From Fidelibacterota bacterium (lineage in GTDB: Bacteria > Fidelibacterota > Marinisomatia > Marinisomatales > UBA1611), in assembly GCA_012964275.1 (NCBI GenBank), contig DTUG01000027.1, positions 1,967-20,567 on the forward strand: 18,601 bases of DNA, in the 5' to 3' direction. The translations under genes were made by a program, and so were the position numbers. The notes under the pieces were generated by a model. It was not told where the DNA came from. It saw only the letters and a list, made by a program, of their open reading frames with translations, and ran no database searches. How positions within the stretch are numbered: the first letter of the stretch is position 1; each line of letters opens with the position of its first letter. Positions 1 to 7,230 of this stretch are shown here, piece after piece.

Positions 1-320
1 TAAAAATCCTCATCCTCAGTATCATATATGCCTTCATCAATGGCTACATTGCGCAGATCGTTTAATTCATCTGTTAGACGGCGATTTTTGTTCTGCAAAC
101 TGCGAATTTGTGTGTTCGCTGAAATTACTTGTATTACAGCTGCCGCATATCCGGCCAAAATTCCTATTGATAAAACTATAAGAATTAATACAATAACCGG
201 CACATTTTCAAAATGGGAAAATAAGAGATTCACATTAACCTTTTCCCCAGCATTTTGTGTCAGAAAATAAACCAAGACCAGGTTCACTAAAATTATGGCA
301 AATATTTTTAATAGTTTCAT
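1..320 (-). CDS. LapA-domain (DUF1049-like) small inner-membrane protein, 3' end cut by window edge
   Basis: Reading the minus strand from the ATG at 320-318 gives 106 codons with no stop, ending in the partial codon TA- at the window edge, so the stop may be the very next base. The protein has a hydrophobic helix at about residues 4-21, then a short QN..V.V..LF segment, a second hydrophobic helix at about 40-63 with a G..AGY motif, a polar coiled-coil stretch at about 66-90 and an acidic tail. This two-helix plus coiled-coil layout and about 106-residue length match the LapA/DUF1049 family, which in enterobacteria works with LapB in controlling lipopolysaccharide synthesis. Whether that role holds here is unknown. 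The start overlaps the miaB stop by one base (TAATG), so the two are probably translationally coupled. Confident about the gene, moderately so about the family. Confidence 0.75.
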   Translation of the reverse strand, partial: MKLLKIFAIILVNLVLVYFLTQNAGEKVNVNLLFSHFENVPVIVLILIVLSIGILAGYAAAVIQVISANTQIRSLQNKNRRLTDELNDLRNVAIDEGIYDTEDEDF

Positions 321-1642
321 TATGCTGCTTCCGCTTTTTTCAGGAGTTGTCCATGAAGACTGATGCCTCTTGCTTCCAAAATATGGACAGGCACAATATC
401 CTTAATTTGCACATCTTCTTTGTCAAATATCACCCATTTATTTGAGTCGGTTCGTCCCGCCAATTGATGTATTGATCGTTTGCTCTTCTTTTCAGCCAGA
501 ACAGACTCAACACGACCTACATAGTGCTGATTTCGTTCCAGAGTGTGTGATTTTTGAGCGACAATGACCTTTTCCAGGCGTGTTTGTTTAACTTCCTCCA
601 ATATTTGATCTTCGTATTCTGTCGCCTTGGTTCCACGCCGTTTTGAATATTTAAATGTGAATGCTGAATCAAACTTGATTTCTTCCATGACATCTAGGGT
701 TTCTTTGAATTCAGCATCAGTTTCACCGGGAAATCCCACAATAATATCTGTACTAATACCGCAATTGGGAAGCACCTCCCGAACTCTTCCAGCCAGGTTG
801 GTAAAATGATCACGGGAATATGTACGATTCATCCTTTTCAGGATCCGATCTGACCCGGCCTGTAGAGGAAGGTGCACATAGTTGCAAATGTTAGCATGGC
901 TCGCCATGGTCACTAGCAAATCCTCGGTGATGTCCTGTGGATGGGGTGATGTATAGCGAATCCGTTTCAATCCCGGAATCTTTGCAACTGTTTCAAGTAA
1001 TTGATGGAATCTTTTGCCTTCATAGTTATAAGAATTCACATTCTGCCCCAATAGGGTGATTTCCACAAAACCATCTGTTACTGCCTGTTCAACTTCCGCA
1101 AGGATACTTTCCACGCTGCGGCTTCTTTCTCTGCCGCGGGTAAAAGGGACAATGCAAAATGTACAGAATTTGTCGCAGCCGCGCATTATGGATACCCAGG
1201 CATTGATTCCTTCCTGACGGCTGGGGAATAGGTCATCATACACCTCAAACCTGGACAGGGTTGTGTCTACCTGACTGGTCTTATCTTCTTTGTGACGTTT
1301 GAGCAGTCCCGGTAATCTCCGATAAGAATCGGGTCCCAGAATAACATCTACATAGGGTTTATTATCCAAAAGGTCATGTTTTAAACTCTGGGCCATACAG
1401 CCCAGCACACCGATAACCATATCAGGACGTTCCTGCTTGAACTTTTGAAAATTTCCCAAACGGGAATGAACCTTTTCCTCCGCATGCTCCCTTATTGCGC
1501 AGGTATTCACAAATAATGCATCTGCAGAATCGGGACTTGCAGCACGTTTGTAACCTTCTCTCTCCAGCAGTCCTTCCACAAGTTCTGAATCGGCCGCATT
1601 CATCTGGCAGCCGTACGTCTCTATGAAATACGTCTTGTTCAC
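320..1642 (-). CDS. miaB: tRNA-2-methylthio-N6-dimethylallyladenosine synthase MiaB
   Basis: Radical-SAM methylthiotransferase that converts i6A37 to ms2i6A37 in tRNAs reading UNN codons. All three expected parts are visible in the 440 residues. The N-terminal UPF0004 domain has cluster cysteines C12 (ETYGCQMN), C48 (NTCAIRE) and C82 (LGCMAQ). The radical-SAM core has C156, C160 and C163 in GCDKFCTFCIVPFTRGRERS. A C-terminal TRAM RNA-binding domain covers about 375-435. The YGCQMN and TRGRERSR signatures favour MiaB over RimO or MtaB. Length is normal. The start is GTG at 1642-1640; an in-frame TAA lies four codons upstream, so no earlier start exists. It lies 23 bp downstream of the M23 peptidase gene and overlaps the LapA-domain gene by one base. 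No Shine-Dalgarno sequence is visible. Confidence 0.95.
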   Translation of the reverse strand: MNKTYFIETYGCQMNAADSELVEGLLEREGYKRAASPDSADALFVNTCAIREHAEEKVHSRLGNFQKFKQERPDMVIGVLGCMAQSLKHDLLDNKPYVDVILGPDSYRRLPGLLKRHKEDKTSQVDTTLSRFEVYDDLFPSRQEGINAWVSIMRGCDKFCTFCIVPFTRGRERSRSVESILAEVEQAVTDGFVEITLLGQNVNSYNYEGKRFHQLLETVAKIPGLKRIRYTSPHPQDITEDLLVTMASHANICNYVHLPLQAGSDRILKRMNRTYSRDHFTNLAGRVREVLPNCGISTDIIVGFPGETDAEFKETLDVMEEIKFDSAFTFKYSKRRGTKATEYEDQILEEVKQTRLEKVIVAQKSHTLERNQHYVGRVESVLAEKKSKRSIHQLAGRTDSNKWVIFDKEDVQIKDIVPVHILEARGISLHGQLLKKAEAA

Positions 1643-1665
1643 AGGATTATTTTACGCAGAAAAGA

Positions 1666-2595
1666 CTATTTACTGGCGACAGTAAAAAAGTAATCCAGTG
1701 GATTCTTTGGTGTACTGTAATGGTGGACTTCGTAATGAAGATGCGGTGCTGTGGATCGGCCAGTATTTCCAGTATAACCTATTAAATCTCCACGCCTAAC
1801 TTTTTGACCATGTCGGACTGAGATTTTGGATAAATGAGCAAATAAAGTGGCATATCCGTAGGAGTGCTCAAGCCTGATATGATTTCCAAAACCACCAATA
1901 TAATAAGCCCGCTTTACTTTGCCGTCTGCAGGAGCATAGATTGGCGTTCCCTTAGAGACAGTTATATCTTGTCCTTGGTGGAAACGGCGGACACCATCAA
2001 TAGGATCCCGTCGATAACCAAAAATGGAATTAAGGTAACCACCTTTTACCGGGCGAATAGAAGGAATATGACGAATCCGGTCAATATCTGATTTGACCCG
2101 ATTATAGATGGATTCATAACTGGCCAATTCAAAATTTACCTGGCGAGATAATTTTTCAATGTCTATTTGCAGGACAGAGAGTCCTCGGTTCACAGCGGGT
2201 GCCAAGTTATCAGGCATAGCAACCTTTTCCAGCGCAGCCCCCCCAATACCGAGTTTCCGGATATCTTTATCAACGTCTGGCATACCGGCATAGGTACGAA
2301 CAGCCTGGTCTTTTTGTTCAATTTCCAACATCTGCTGATCTAATTCACTAAGTCGCGACTGAATCGATTCAAGATTCTGGGATACTGATCGGTAATTCTT
2401 TTTGAATTCCTGTAAACGCTGGTCATAAAGGAATTTGCTGATAAAGTCAGCACTGATAAATAAAAAAGCCCCCAGAACGACTGTGGTGACACCCAATAAT
2501 GCAAAAACCTGGTTCCCGGAGAAATGCCACTGGCTTACTCCAGAATCCGATTCGCTGTGCAGGATATAATGTTTTTCAGTGATTGGTTGTTTCAT
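1666..2595 (-). CDS. Membrane-anchored M23 (LytM-type) peptidoglycan endopeptidase
   Basis: A 309-residue protein with a cytoplasmic N-terminus, one transmembrane helix at about 28-48, a periplasmic coiled coil at about 57-98, a linker with further helices, and a C-terminal M23 domain at about 183-300. Zinc-site motifs are intact: HxGxD at H206-D210, FAHL with H254, and PHLHYEV with H285 and H287. It should therefore be an active zinc metallopeptidase that cuts peptide cross-links in peptidoglycan, unlike degenerate EnvC-type activators. The TM plus coiled coil plus M23 layout is common in diderm bacteria, in proteins linked to cell shape or division. Upstream is the 149-residue coiled-coil gene (63 bp gap) and downstream is miaB (23 bp). 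The exact substrate bond and any partner cannot be read from sequence. Confidence 0.9.
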   Translation of the reverse strand: MKQPITEKHYILHSESDSGVSQWHFSGNQVFALLGVTTVVLGAFLFISADFISKFLYDQRLQEFKKNYRSVSQNLESIQSRLSELDQQMLEIEQKDQAVRTYAGMPDVDKDIRKLGIGGAALEKVAMPDNLAPAVNRGLSVLQIDIEKLSRQVNFELASYESIYNRVKSDIDRIRHIPSIRPVKGGYLNSIFGYRRDPIDGVRRFHQGQDITVSKGTPIYAPADGKVKRAYYIGGFGNHIRLEHSYGYATLFAHLSKISVRHGQKVRRGDLIGYTGNTGRSTAPHLHYEVHHYSTPKNPLDYFFTVASK

Positions 2596-2658
2596 AGGCG
2601 CAATATACCGACGGTTATTGAGCGATATTACATTTTAAAAAGGAATCATTCAACCGGT

Positions 2659-3108
2659 TTATTCTGGTGCTGATTCCTTGTCTTCATCAGATGTTTCCGG
2701 AATTATTTCTTTCTGCCGGGGAGTATTTTCTAATTCAATTTCAGCAGCATCCTCAATGTCTTGATCCTGCAAGCCATATTCTTCCTTTATCTGTTCGATC
2801 TCCGCCTCTTTTTCAGCGATCTGATTATTGAGTTCAACTATTTTGTTGACGGTCTGAAAGAATTCTGCATTCCCCGTAAAGTTGGCCATGTTTTGGTCTT
2901 GGGCCTGGTGATAAGCAAATTTGCCAAGATCCTCATATCTTTTGGATTTTTCACGCTGCAGTTGATGGATATCAATTTTGATCTTGGATATCTTGGTAAA
3001 TTCCTCTCCCTTGGCTACGGCAACGCGACTTATTTCCTCCGCCTTTTCAACGGCCGAGGTTCCCCATTCTTTCATATTATCTTTCAAATCTTCCCAGAGT
3101 TTATTCAT
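2659..3108 (-). CDS. Unrecognised small coiled-coil protein
   Basis: A 149-residue, highly charged protein with no signal peptide or transmembrane segment, so probably cytoplasmic. An amphipathic N-terminal part (residues 1-40, beginning MNKLWEDLKDNMKEWG) leads into a helix with K..K..IHQLQREKSKRYEDLGKFAY at about 41-66. A polar loop follows, then a second helix rich in E, I and K at about 82-112 and a disordered acidic tail at about 115-149. The shape, a helical hairpin with a basic-to-acidic gradient, resembles small coiled-coil proteins in many phyla that sometimes carry a zinc ribbon. No cysteines are present here, so there is no ribbon. It sits between serA (87 bp) and the M23 peptidase (63 bp) on the same strand. 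Function unknown. Confidence 0.8.
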   Translation of the reverse strand: MNKLWEDLKDNMKEWGTSAVEKAEEISRVAVAKGEEFTKISKIKIDIHQLQREKSKRYEDLGKFAYHQAQDQNMANFTGNAEFFQTVNKIVELNNQIAEKEAEIEQIKEEYGLQDQDIEDAAEIELENTPRQKEIIPETSDEDKESAPE

Positions 3109-3195
3109 GATATTTGCCTATGTAGATAGTTTTAATATTGTGAAAAACAATGGAAAATTACAACGGTTCATGGTTTTTTCTATAGTGATATCATC

Positions 3196-4767
3196 CTAAT
3201 CAATTTCTATTTGACGGACAGATTGAATTTCCTTTAATGATCCCAGTGATGACAGAATGGCATTAGGTATGGTTGAATCTAAACGAATAACTGCAAACGC
3301 AGTGCCGTTATGACTCTTTCGGCTCAATAAATAAGCGGCAATATTGATACCTGCATCACCTAAAAGGGTACCTACCTTACCAATGACTCCGGGAACGTCA
3401 TTATTTTCAACAAAAAGCATCGTCCCTCGGGGTGTGACTTCCATTTCGTGGCCAAACAGGTTCACCAGCCGAGGATAATTGCCGCCAAACACGCTGCCGT
3501 CGAACCGTATGGCGGTATCCGCAACAACACGTGAAGAGACCAAGTTTGAAAAATTGGATTCCATCGTTGAATATTGGACGGTCAATTCAATACCCAATTC
3601 TTTTGCCACCGATTCCGCATTGATATAATTAATCCGGTTTGGAACTCTAGTTTGTAACAGGCTTTTTAAAAAAGCCAGTGATATAGGTTTAATTTCCTCG
3701 GTGCCATAGCATTCCAGTGTAATACTTTTAATCGCACCCGTAACCACCTGGGCCTGTACCCTACCCAGTAATTCCGCTAAGGACAGGGTTGGCTGTATTT
3801 CTTTCAGCTTACCAAAATCGGCAAACGGCATATTAAGAGCGTTTGTAAGTTTTTCATGAAGCAGGTAATCCCGTACCTGTTCACAGACAGCTATGCTTAC
3901 CCCTTCTTTCGCTTCAGTAGTGGATGCACCTAAATGAGGAGTAAGAACTATATTTGGCGCTTTGACTAGCGGACTATTTTTATCCAATGGTTCAGTTGTA
4001 TAGACATCAATTGCTGCCCCGGAAATCTTTCCATCTTTCAGTGCCTTGACAAGACCTGCCTCATTGATGATACCTCCCCGGGCCACATTAATGATTCTGG
4101 CAGATGATTTCATTTTACATAACTGCTCATAATCAAATAAATCCCTGGTGGCATCTGTTATGGGTACATGTAGTGTAATATAATCGGCTTTCTCTATTAA
4201 CGCATCCAGATCTACAATCTCCACTTCATCTAATTGAAACTGGTCCTGGGTCACATAGGGATCATGGCCCAATATTTTCATATTGAATGCACGACAGCGT
4301 TTCATCACTTCCCGACCGACCTTACCCAACCCAACAATTCCCAGGGTTTTATTTCGTAATTCGGACCCTACCAGATTATGGCGGTTCCACTGCCCTTTTC
4401 TCATTCCCCTATGGCCTTTGGGTATATTGCGGGACAAAGCCAGCATCAGAGCAACCGTATGCTCAGCTGCGCTGATGGTATTTACATCCGGGGTATTCAC
4501 CACTACCACACCCTTGTGTGTCGCTGCAGGTATATCAATATTATCCACGCCTACTCCAGCCCTGCCGATAACCTGTAAACTGTCAGCTTCTTCGAGGAAG
4601 TCTGCTGAAATTTCCGTTCCACTGCGTATAATCCAGCCATGCACATCCTTGCAGGCCGATCTTTTTTCATCGATGGACCCCTCGGGTAAATAATCCACCT
4701 CGAGACCAGCATCCTGCAGGATAGACATGCCGCTTTCAGTGATCGGATCAGAAACTAAAACTTTCAT
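3196..4767 (-). CDS. serA: D-3-phosphoglycerate dehydrogenase SerA (long ACT-containing form)
   Basis: NAD-dependent oxidation of 3-phosphoglycerate to 3-phosphohydroxypyruvate, the first committed step of serine synthesis. The 523-residue length matches the long SerA class. Domain order is substrate-binding (about 1-98 plus 290-320), Rossmann NAD-binding (about 99-290, loop GLGKVG at 146-151), an intervening regulatory (ASB) domain at about 320-445, and a C-terminal ACT domain at about 451-523. Catalytic residues of the D-2-hydroxyacid dehydrogenase family are present: R230 (NVARGG), E259 (TTEPLD) and H278 (TPHLGAST). The ACT domain begins VENNDVPGVIGKVGTLLG, typical of serine-binding ACT domains, so allosteric feedback by serine is likely though not shown. 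The gene follows aconitase by 71 AT-rich bases with no visible terminator or Shine-Dalgarno sequence. Confidence 0.95.
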   Translation of the reverse strand: MKVLVSDPITESGMSILQDAGLEVDYLPEGSIDEKRSACKDVHGWIIRSGTEISADFLEEADSLQVIGRAGVGVDNIDIPAATHKGVVVVNTPDVNTISAAEHTVALMLALSRNIPKGHRGMRKGQWNRHNLVGSELRNKTLGIVGLGKVGREVMKRCRAFNMKILGHDPYVTQDQFQLDEVEIVDLDALIEKADYITLHVPITDATRDLFDYEQLCKMKSSARIINVARGGIINEAGLVKALKDGKISGAAIDVYTTEPLDKNSPLVKAPNIVLTPHLGASTTEAKEGVSIAVCEQVRDYLLHEKLTNALNMPFADFGKLKEIQPTLSLAELLGRVQAQVVTGAIKSITLECYGTEEIKPISLAFLKSLLQTRVPNRINYINAESVAKELGIELTVQYSTMESNFSNLVSSRVVADTAIRFDGSVFGGNYPRLVNLFGHEMEVTPRGTMLFVENNDVPGVIGKVGTLLGDAGINIAAYLLSRKSHNGTAFAVIRLDSTIPNAILSSLGSLKEIQSVRQIEID

Positions 4768-4838
4768 TTTATTTTTTCTATCAGAGTCTTTATATCTTTA
4801 AACTGAATATTTTTTTAATTAGAAACTATCCATACGTA

Positions 4839-7097
4839 TTAGGACTTAGATCTGAAAAGATTTAAAGCCGAACCAGCCCTGAACCAGTCAATTTGGGATT
4901 CATTATAAGAATGATGGCATTGAATTAGATCTACAGAACCATCAGTGTGGATTACTTTAAGCTTGATTGGTTTTTTGGGGACGAATTGATCCAAATCTAT
5001 GAAATCAAATATGTCGTCTTCCTGGATTAGGTTATAATCGGGTTTATTGAGGAAGGTAAGGGCGAGCATACCTTGTTTTTTCAGGTTGGTTTCATGGATG
5101 CGCGCAAAAGACCTGACCAATATTGCTCGAACGCCCAAGTGCCGGGGCTCCATAGCTGCATGTTCCCGGGATGAACCTTCGCCAAAATTTTCATCGCCGA
5201 CAACAATTGTTTGAATACCGGCAGCCTTATACATCCGCTGCACATCTGGAACCGGACCATACTCGCCGGTAAGCTGGTTTTTTATATGATTGGTCTGTTC
5301 ATTGAAATAATTAACCGCACCAGTCAATAAATTATTAGAAATATTATCCAAGTGCCCCCGGTAATTCAACCAGGGACCGGCCATGGAAATATGGTCTGTC
5401 GTACATTTGCCCATAGTCTTTATCAGTAGATTCATACCCGTCATATTCTGTCCATCCCAGGGTTCAAATGGAACTAATAATTGTAGGCGTTCTGACTCAG
5501 GGCTAATAATTACTTCGATATCACGACCGTTTTCAGTTGGCGGCTGATAACCATTCTCTTCAACAGCAAACCCTCGAATCGGAAAATCTATACCGCTTGG
5601 GTCATCTAACCGCACCTGTTTTCCATCCTCATTTTCCAACAAATCCATGACCGGGTTGAAACATAAGTCCCCGGCAATGGACATAGCTGTCACTATTTCC
5701 GGCGAGGCAACGAATCCATGGGTATTGGGATTCCCATCATTCCGCTTGGCAAAATTTCTATTGAAAGAGGTAATGATAGAATTTTTCTCCTGTTTTTCTG
5801 ATCCATGCCGCGCCCATTGACCAATGCAGGGACCACAGGCATTGGCCAATACAACACCACCGATTTTTTTGAAAATGTCTAGGTAGCCATCTCGATCCAC
5901 AGTATATCGTACCTGTTCTGAGCCCGGAGTCACTGTGAATTCTGACTTAACTTTCAAATTCTTATCCAATGCCTGCTGTGCGATGGATGCGGACCGGGTT
6001 ATATCCTCATACGAAGAATTAGTACATGAACCGATGAGTCCAACATCCAGTTTACGAGGCCAGTCATTTTTCAGCACAGCATCTGCAAACTTTGATATAG
6101 GCGTGGCAAGATCAGGCGTAAAGGGACCGTTGATATGCGGCTCAAGCTCTGATAGATCGATATGAATCAATTGATCAAAATATTTTTCGGGGCGAGCATA
6201 TACATCATCGTCGCCGCGCAGATGTTCCGAGATTCCATCTGCAAGATCGGCTAATTCATTGCGTTCCGTACCTCTTAGGTATTCACCCATCTTAACATCA
6301 TATCCAAAAACAGAAGTGGTAGCGCCGATCTCCGCACCCATGTTGCTGATTGTTCCTTTACCAGTACAAGACAATTTTTCGGCACCGGAACCAAAATATT
6401 CCACAATAGAACCTGTACCGCCTCTTACAGTTAGGATTCCAGCTACTTTCAGGATCACATCCTTCGCCGAGGTCCAGCCGCCTAACTCGCCAGTCAATTT
6501 TACACCGATCAATTTCGGAAATCGAAGCTCCCAAGGCATGCCCGCCATCACATCCACTGCGTCTGCGCCGCCAACACCAATTGCAATCATTCCTAGCCCG
6601 CCGGCATTGACCGTATGGCTGTCTGTCCCAATCATCATTCCCCCGGGAAAAGCATAATTTTCGAGAACGACCTGATGAATGATCCCTGCTCCCGGCTTCC
6701 AAAAGCCAATACCATATTTATTCGAGACTGCCTCTAAAAACGAATACACCTCGCCATTCGCATCCTTGGCAGCGGCAAGGTCCATATTAGCTCCTGTTTT
6801 GGCTTGGATCAAATGATCACAATGTACAGTAGAGGGGACAGCAACCCTGTCTTTACCAGTCATCATGAATTGCAGCAACGCCATCTGGGCAGTTGCATCC
6901 TGCATAGCTACCCTGTCCGGGGATAATTCAACATAGGACTCACCGCGACTAAATTCCTGGGAAGGATCGCCATCAGACAGATGACTATACAACACCTTCT
7001 CGGCAAAAGTTAGAGGCCTGCCTAGTATGTCTCTTGCCTGGTTGACCCTCCTCTCAAAAAGAGCATAAAAGCATTGGATAACATCCAGATCAAACAT
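4839..7097 (-). CDS. acn: Aconitate hydratase, mitochondrial type
   Basis: Converts citrate to isocitrate in the TCA cycle through a [4Fe-4S] cluster. The 752 residues align well with the mitochondrial-type aconitase subfamily, shorter than bacterial AcnA (about 890) and unlike AcnB in domain order. Cluster ligands are C358 (GSCTNSSYED) and C421 and C424 (NACGPCIGQW). The substrate loop GEGSSREHAA carries the catalytic serine at about 642. GTDSHT at 157-162 is also conserved. These positions nearly match the mature mammalian enzyme, so the protein is complete and the ATG at 7097 is well supported. It is the first gene of the leftward run, so its promoter should lie in the divergent gap at 7098-7230. 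I leave it as acn because the acnA/acnB naming does not fit this subfamily. Confidence 0.95.
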   Translation of the reverse strand: MFDLDVIQCFYALFERRVNQARDILGRPLTFAEKVLYSHLSDGDPSQEFSRGESYVELSPDRVAMQDATAQMALLQFMMTGKDRVAVPSTVHCDHLIQAKTGANMDLAAAKDANGEVYSFLEAVSNKYGIGFWKPGAGIIHQVVLENYAFPGGMMIGTDSHTVNAGGLGMIAIGVGGADAVDVMAGMPWELRFPKLIGVKLTGELGGWTSAKDVILKVAGILTVRGGTGSIVEYFGSGAEKLSCTGKGTISNMGAEIGATTSVFGYDVKMGEYLRGTERNELADLADGISEHLRGDDDVYARPEKYFDQLIHIDLSELEPHINGPFTPDLATPISKFADAVLKNDWPRKLDVGLIGSCTNSSYEDITRSASIAQQALDKNLKVKSEFTVTPGSEQVRYTVDRDGYLDIFKKIGGVVLANACGPCIGQWARHGSEKQEKNSIITSFNRNFAKRNDGNPNTHGFVASPEIVTAMSIAGDLCFNPVMDLLENEDGKQVRLDDPSGIDFPIRGFAVEENGYQPPTENGRDIEVIISPESERLQLLVPFEPWDGQNMTGMNLLIKTMGKCTTDHISMAGPWLNYRGHLDNISNNLLTGAVNYFNEQTNHIKNQLTGEYGPVPDVQRMYKAAGIQTIVVGDENFGEGSSREHAAMEPRHLGVRAILVRSFARIHETNLKKQGMLALTFLNKPDYNLIQEDDIFDFIDLDQFVPKKPIKLKVIHTDGSVDLIQCHHSYNESQIDWFRAGSALNLFRSKS

Positions 7098-7230
7098 AAG
7101 TATCTATTACGGTATGCAGTTTCTCGGAACAGAAAACAAATTAACTCGTTGAAAAATCGAGGCGAAAATTACCTCGTTTTACATCCAGATTACAATGCAG
7201 TTCACCAACCCAATCTGTAATTTTTACGCC
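7098..7230. promoter_or_regulatory. Divergent intergenic region between acn and the PorU-like gene
   Basis: The 133-bp gap must hold promoters for both directions, since genes on the two sides diverge. I could not assign convincing -35/-10 pairs. It does hold a nested repeat. CTCGTT occurs at 7145-7150 and 7173-7178, and the CGAGG at 7158-7162 can pair either with the first copy (CTCG, 7145-7148) or with CCTCG at 7172-7176. The second hairpin has a 5-bp stem and 9-base loop and is followed by four T's. This may be a leader structure or an operator pair. The region is confident as a promoter region only by position. Confidence 0.5.
7158..7176 (+). other. Small inverted repeat in the porU leader
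   Basis: CGAGG at 7158-7162 and CCTCG at 7172-7176 form a 5-bp stem around a 9-base A/T-rich loop, with TTTT at 7177-7180 after it. An alternative 4-bp pairing exists with CTCG at 7145-7148. It looks like a weak terminator or attenuator. It lies upstream of both divergent genes, so a plain terminator makes little sense there; it could also be chance. Confidence 0.3.

Noticed and set aside
28..445. Plus-strand frames at the left edge
   Set aside because: They are opposite the LapA-domain gene and the miaB C-terminus, which have clear family features.
2761..3129. Plus-strand 122-codon open frame opposite the coiled-coil gene
   Set aside because: It is hydrophobic and F/L-rich, as expected when the strand opposite a K/E-rich helical gene is read; it has no family features and no context.
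4283..4693. Plus-strand frames inside serA
   Set aside because: Antisense shadows of the conserved NAD-binding domain; no recognisable motif.
4768..4838. Possible terminator between acn and serA
   Set aside because: The stretch is only AT-rich with T/A runs; no GC stem was found, so read-through from acn to serA is more likely.
6259..6657. Plus-strand 132-codon frame inside aconitase
   Set aside because: It lies wholly antisense to a conserved enzyme with intact catalytic residues; proline- and serine-rich shadow frame.
7195..7230. In-frame upstream ATG extending the PorU-like protein by 12 residues
   Set aside because: It places polar residues ahead of a good signal peptide; the ATG at 7231 gives a proper N-terminus and a cleavage site after ALFA.
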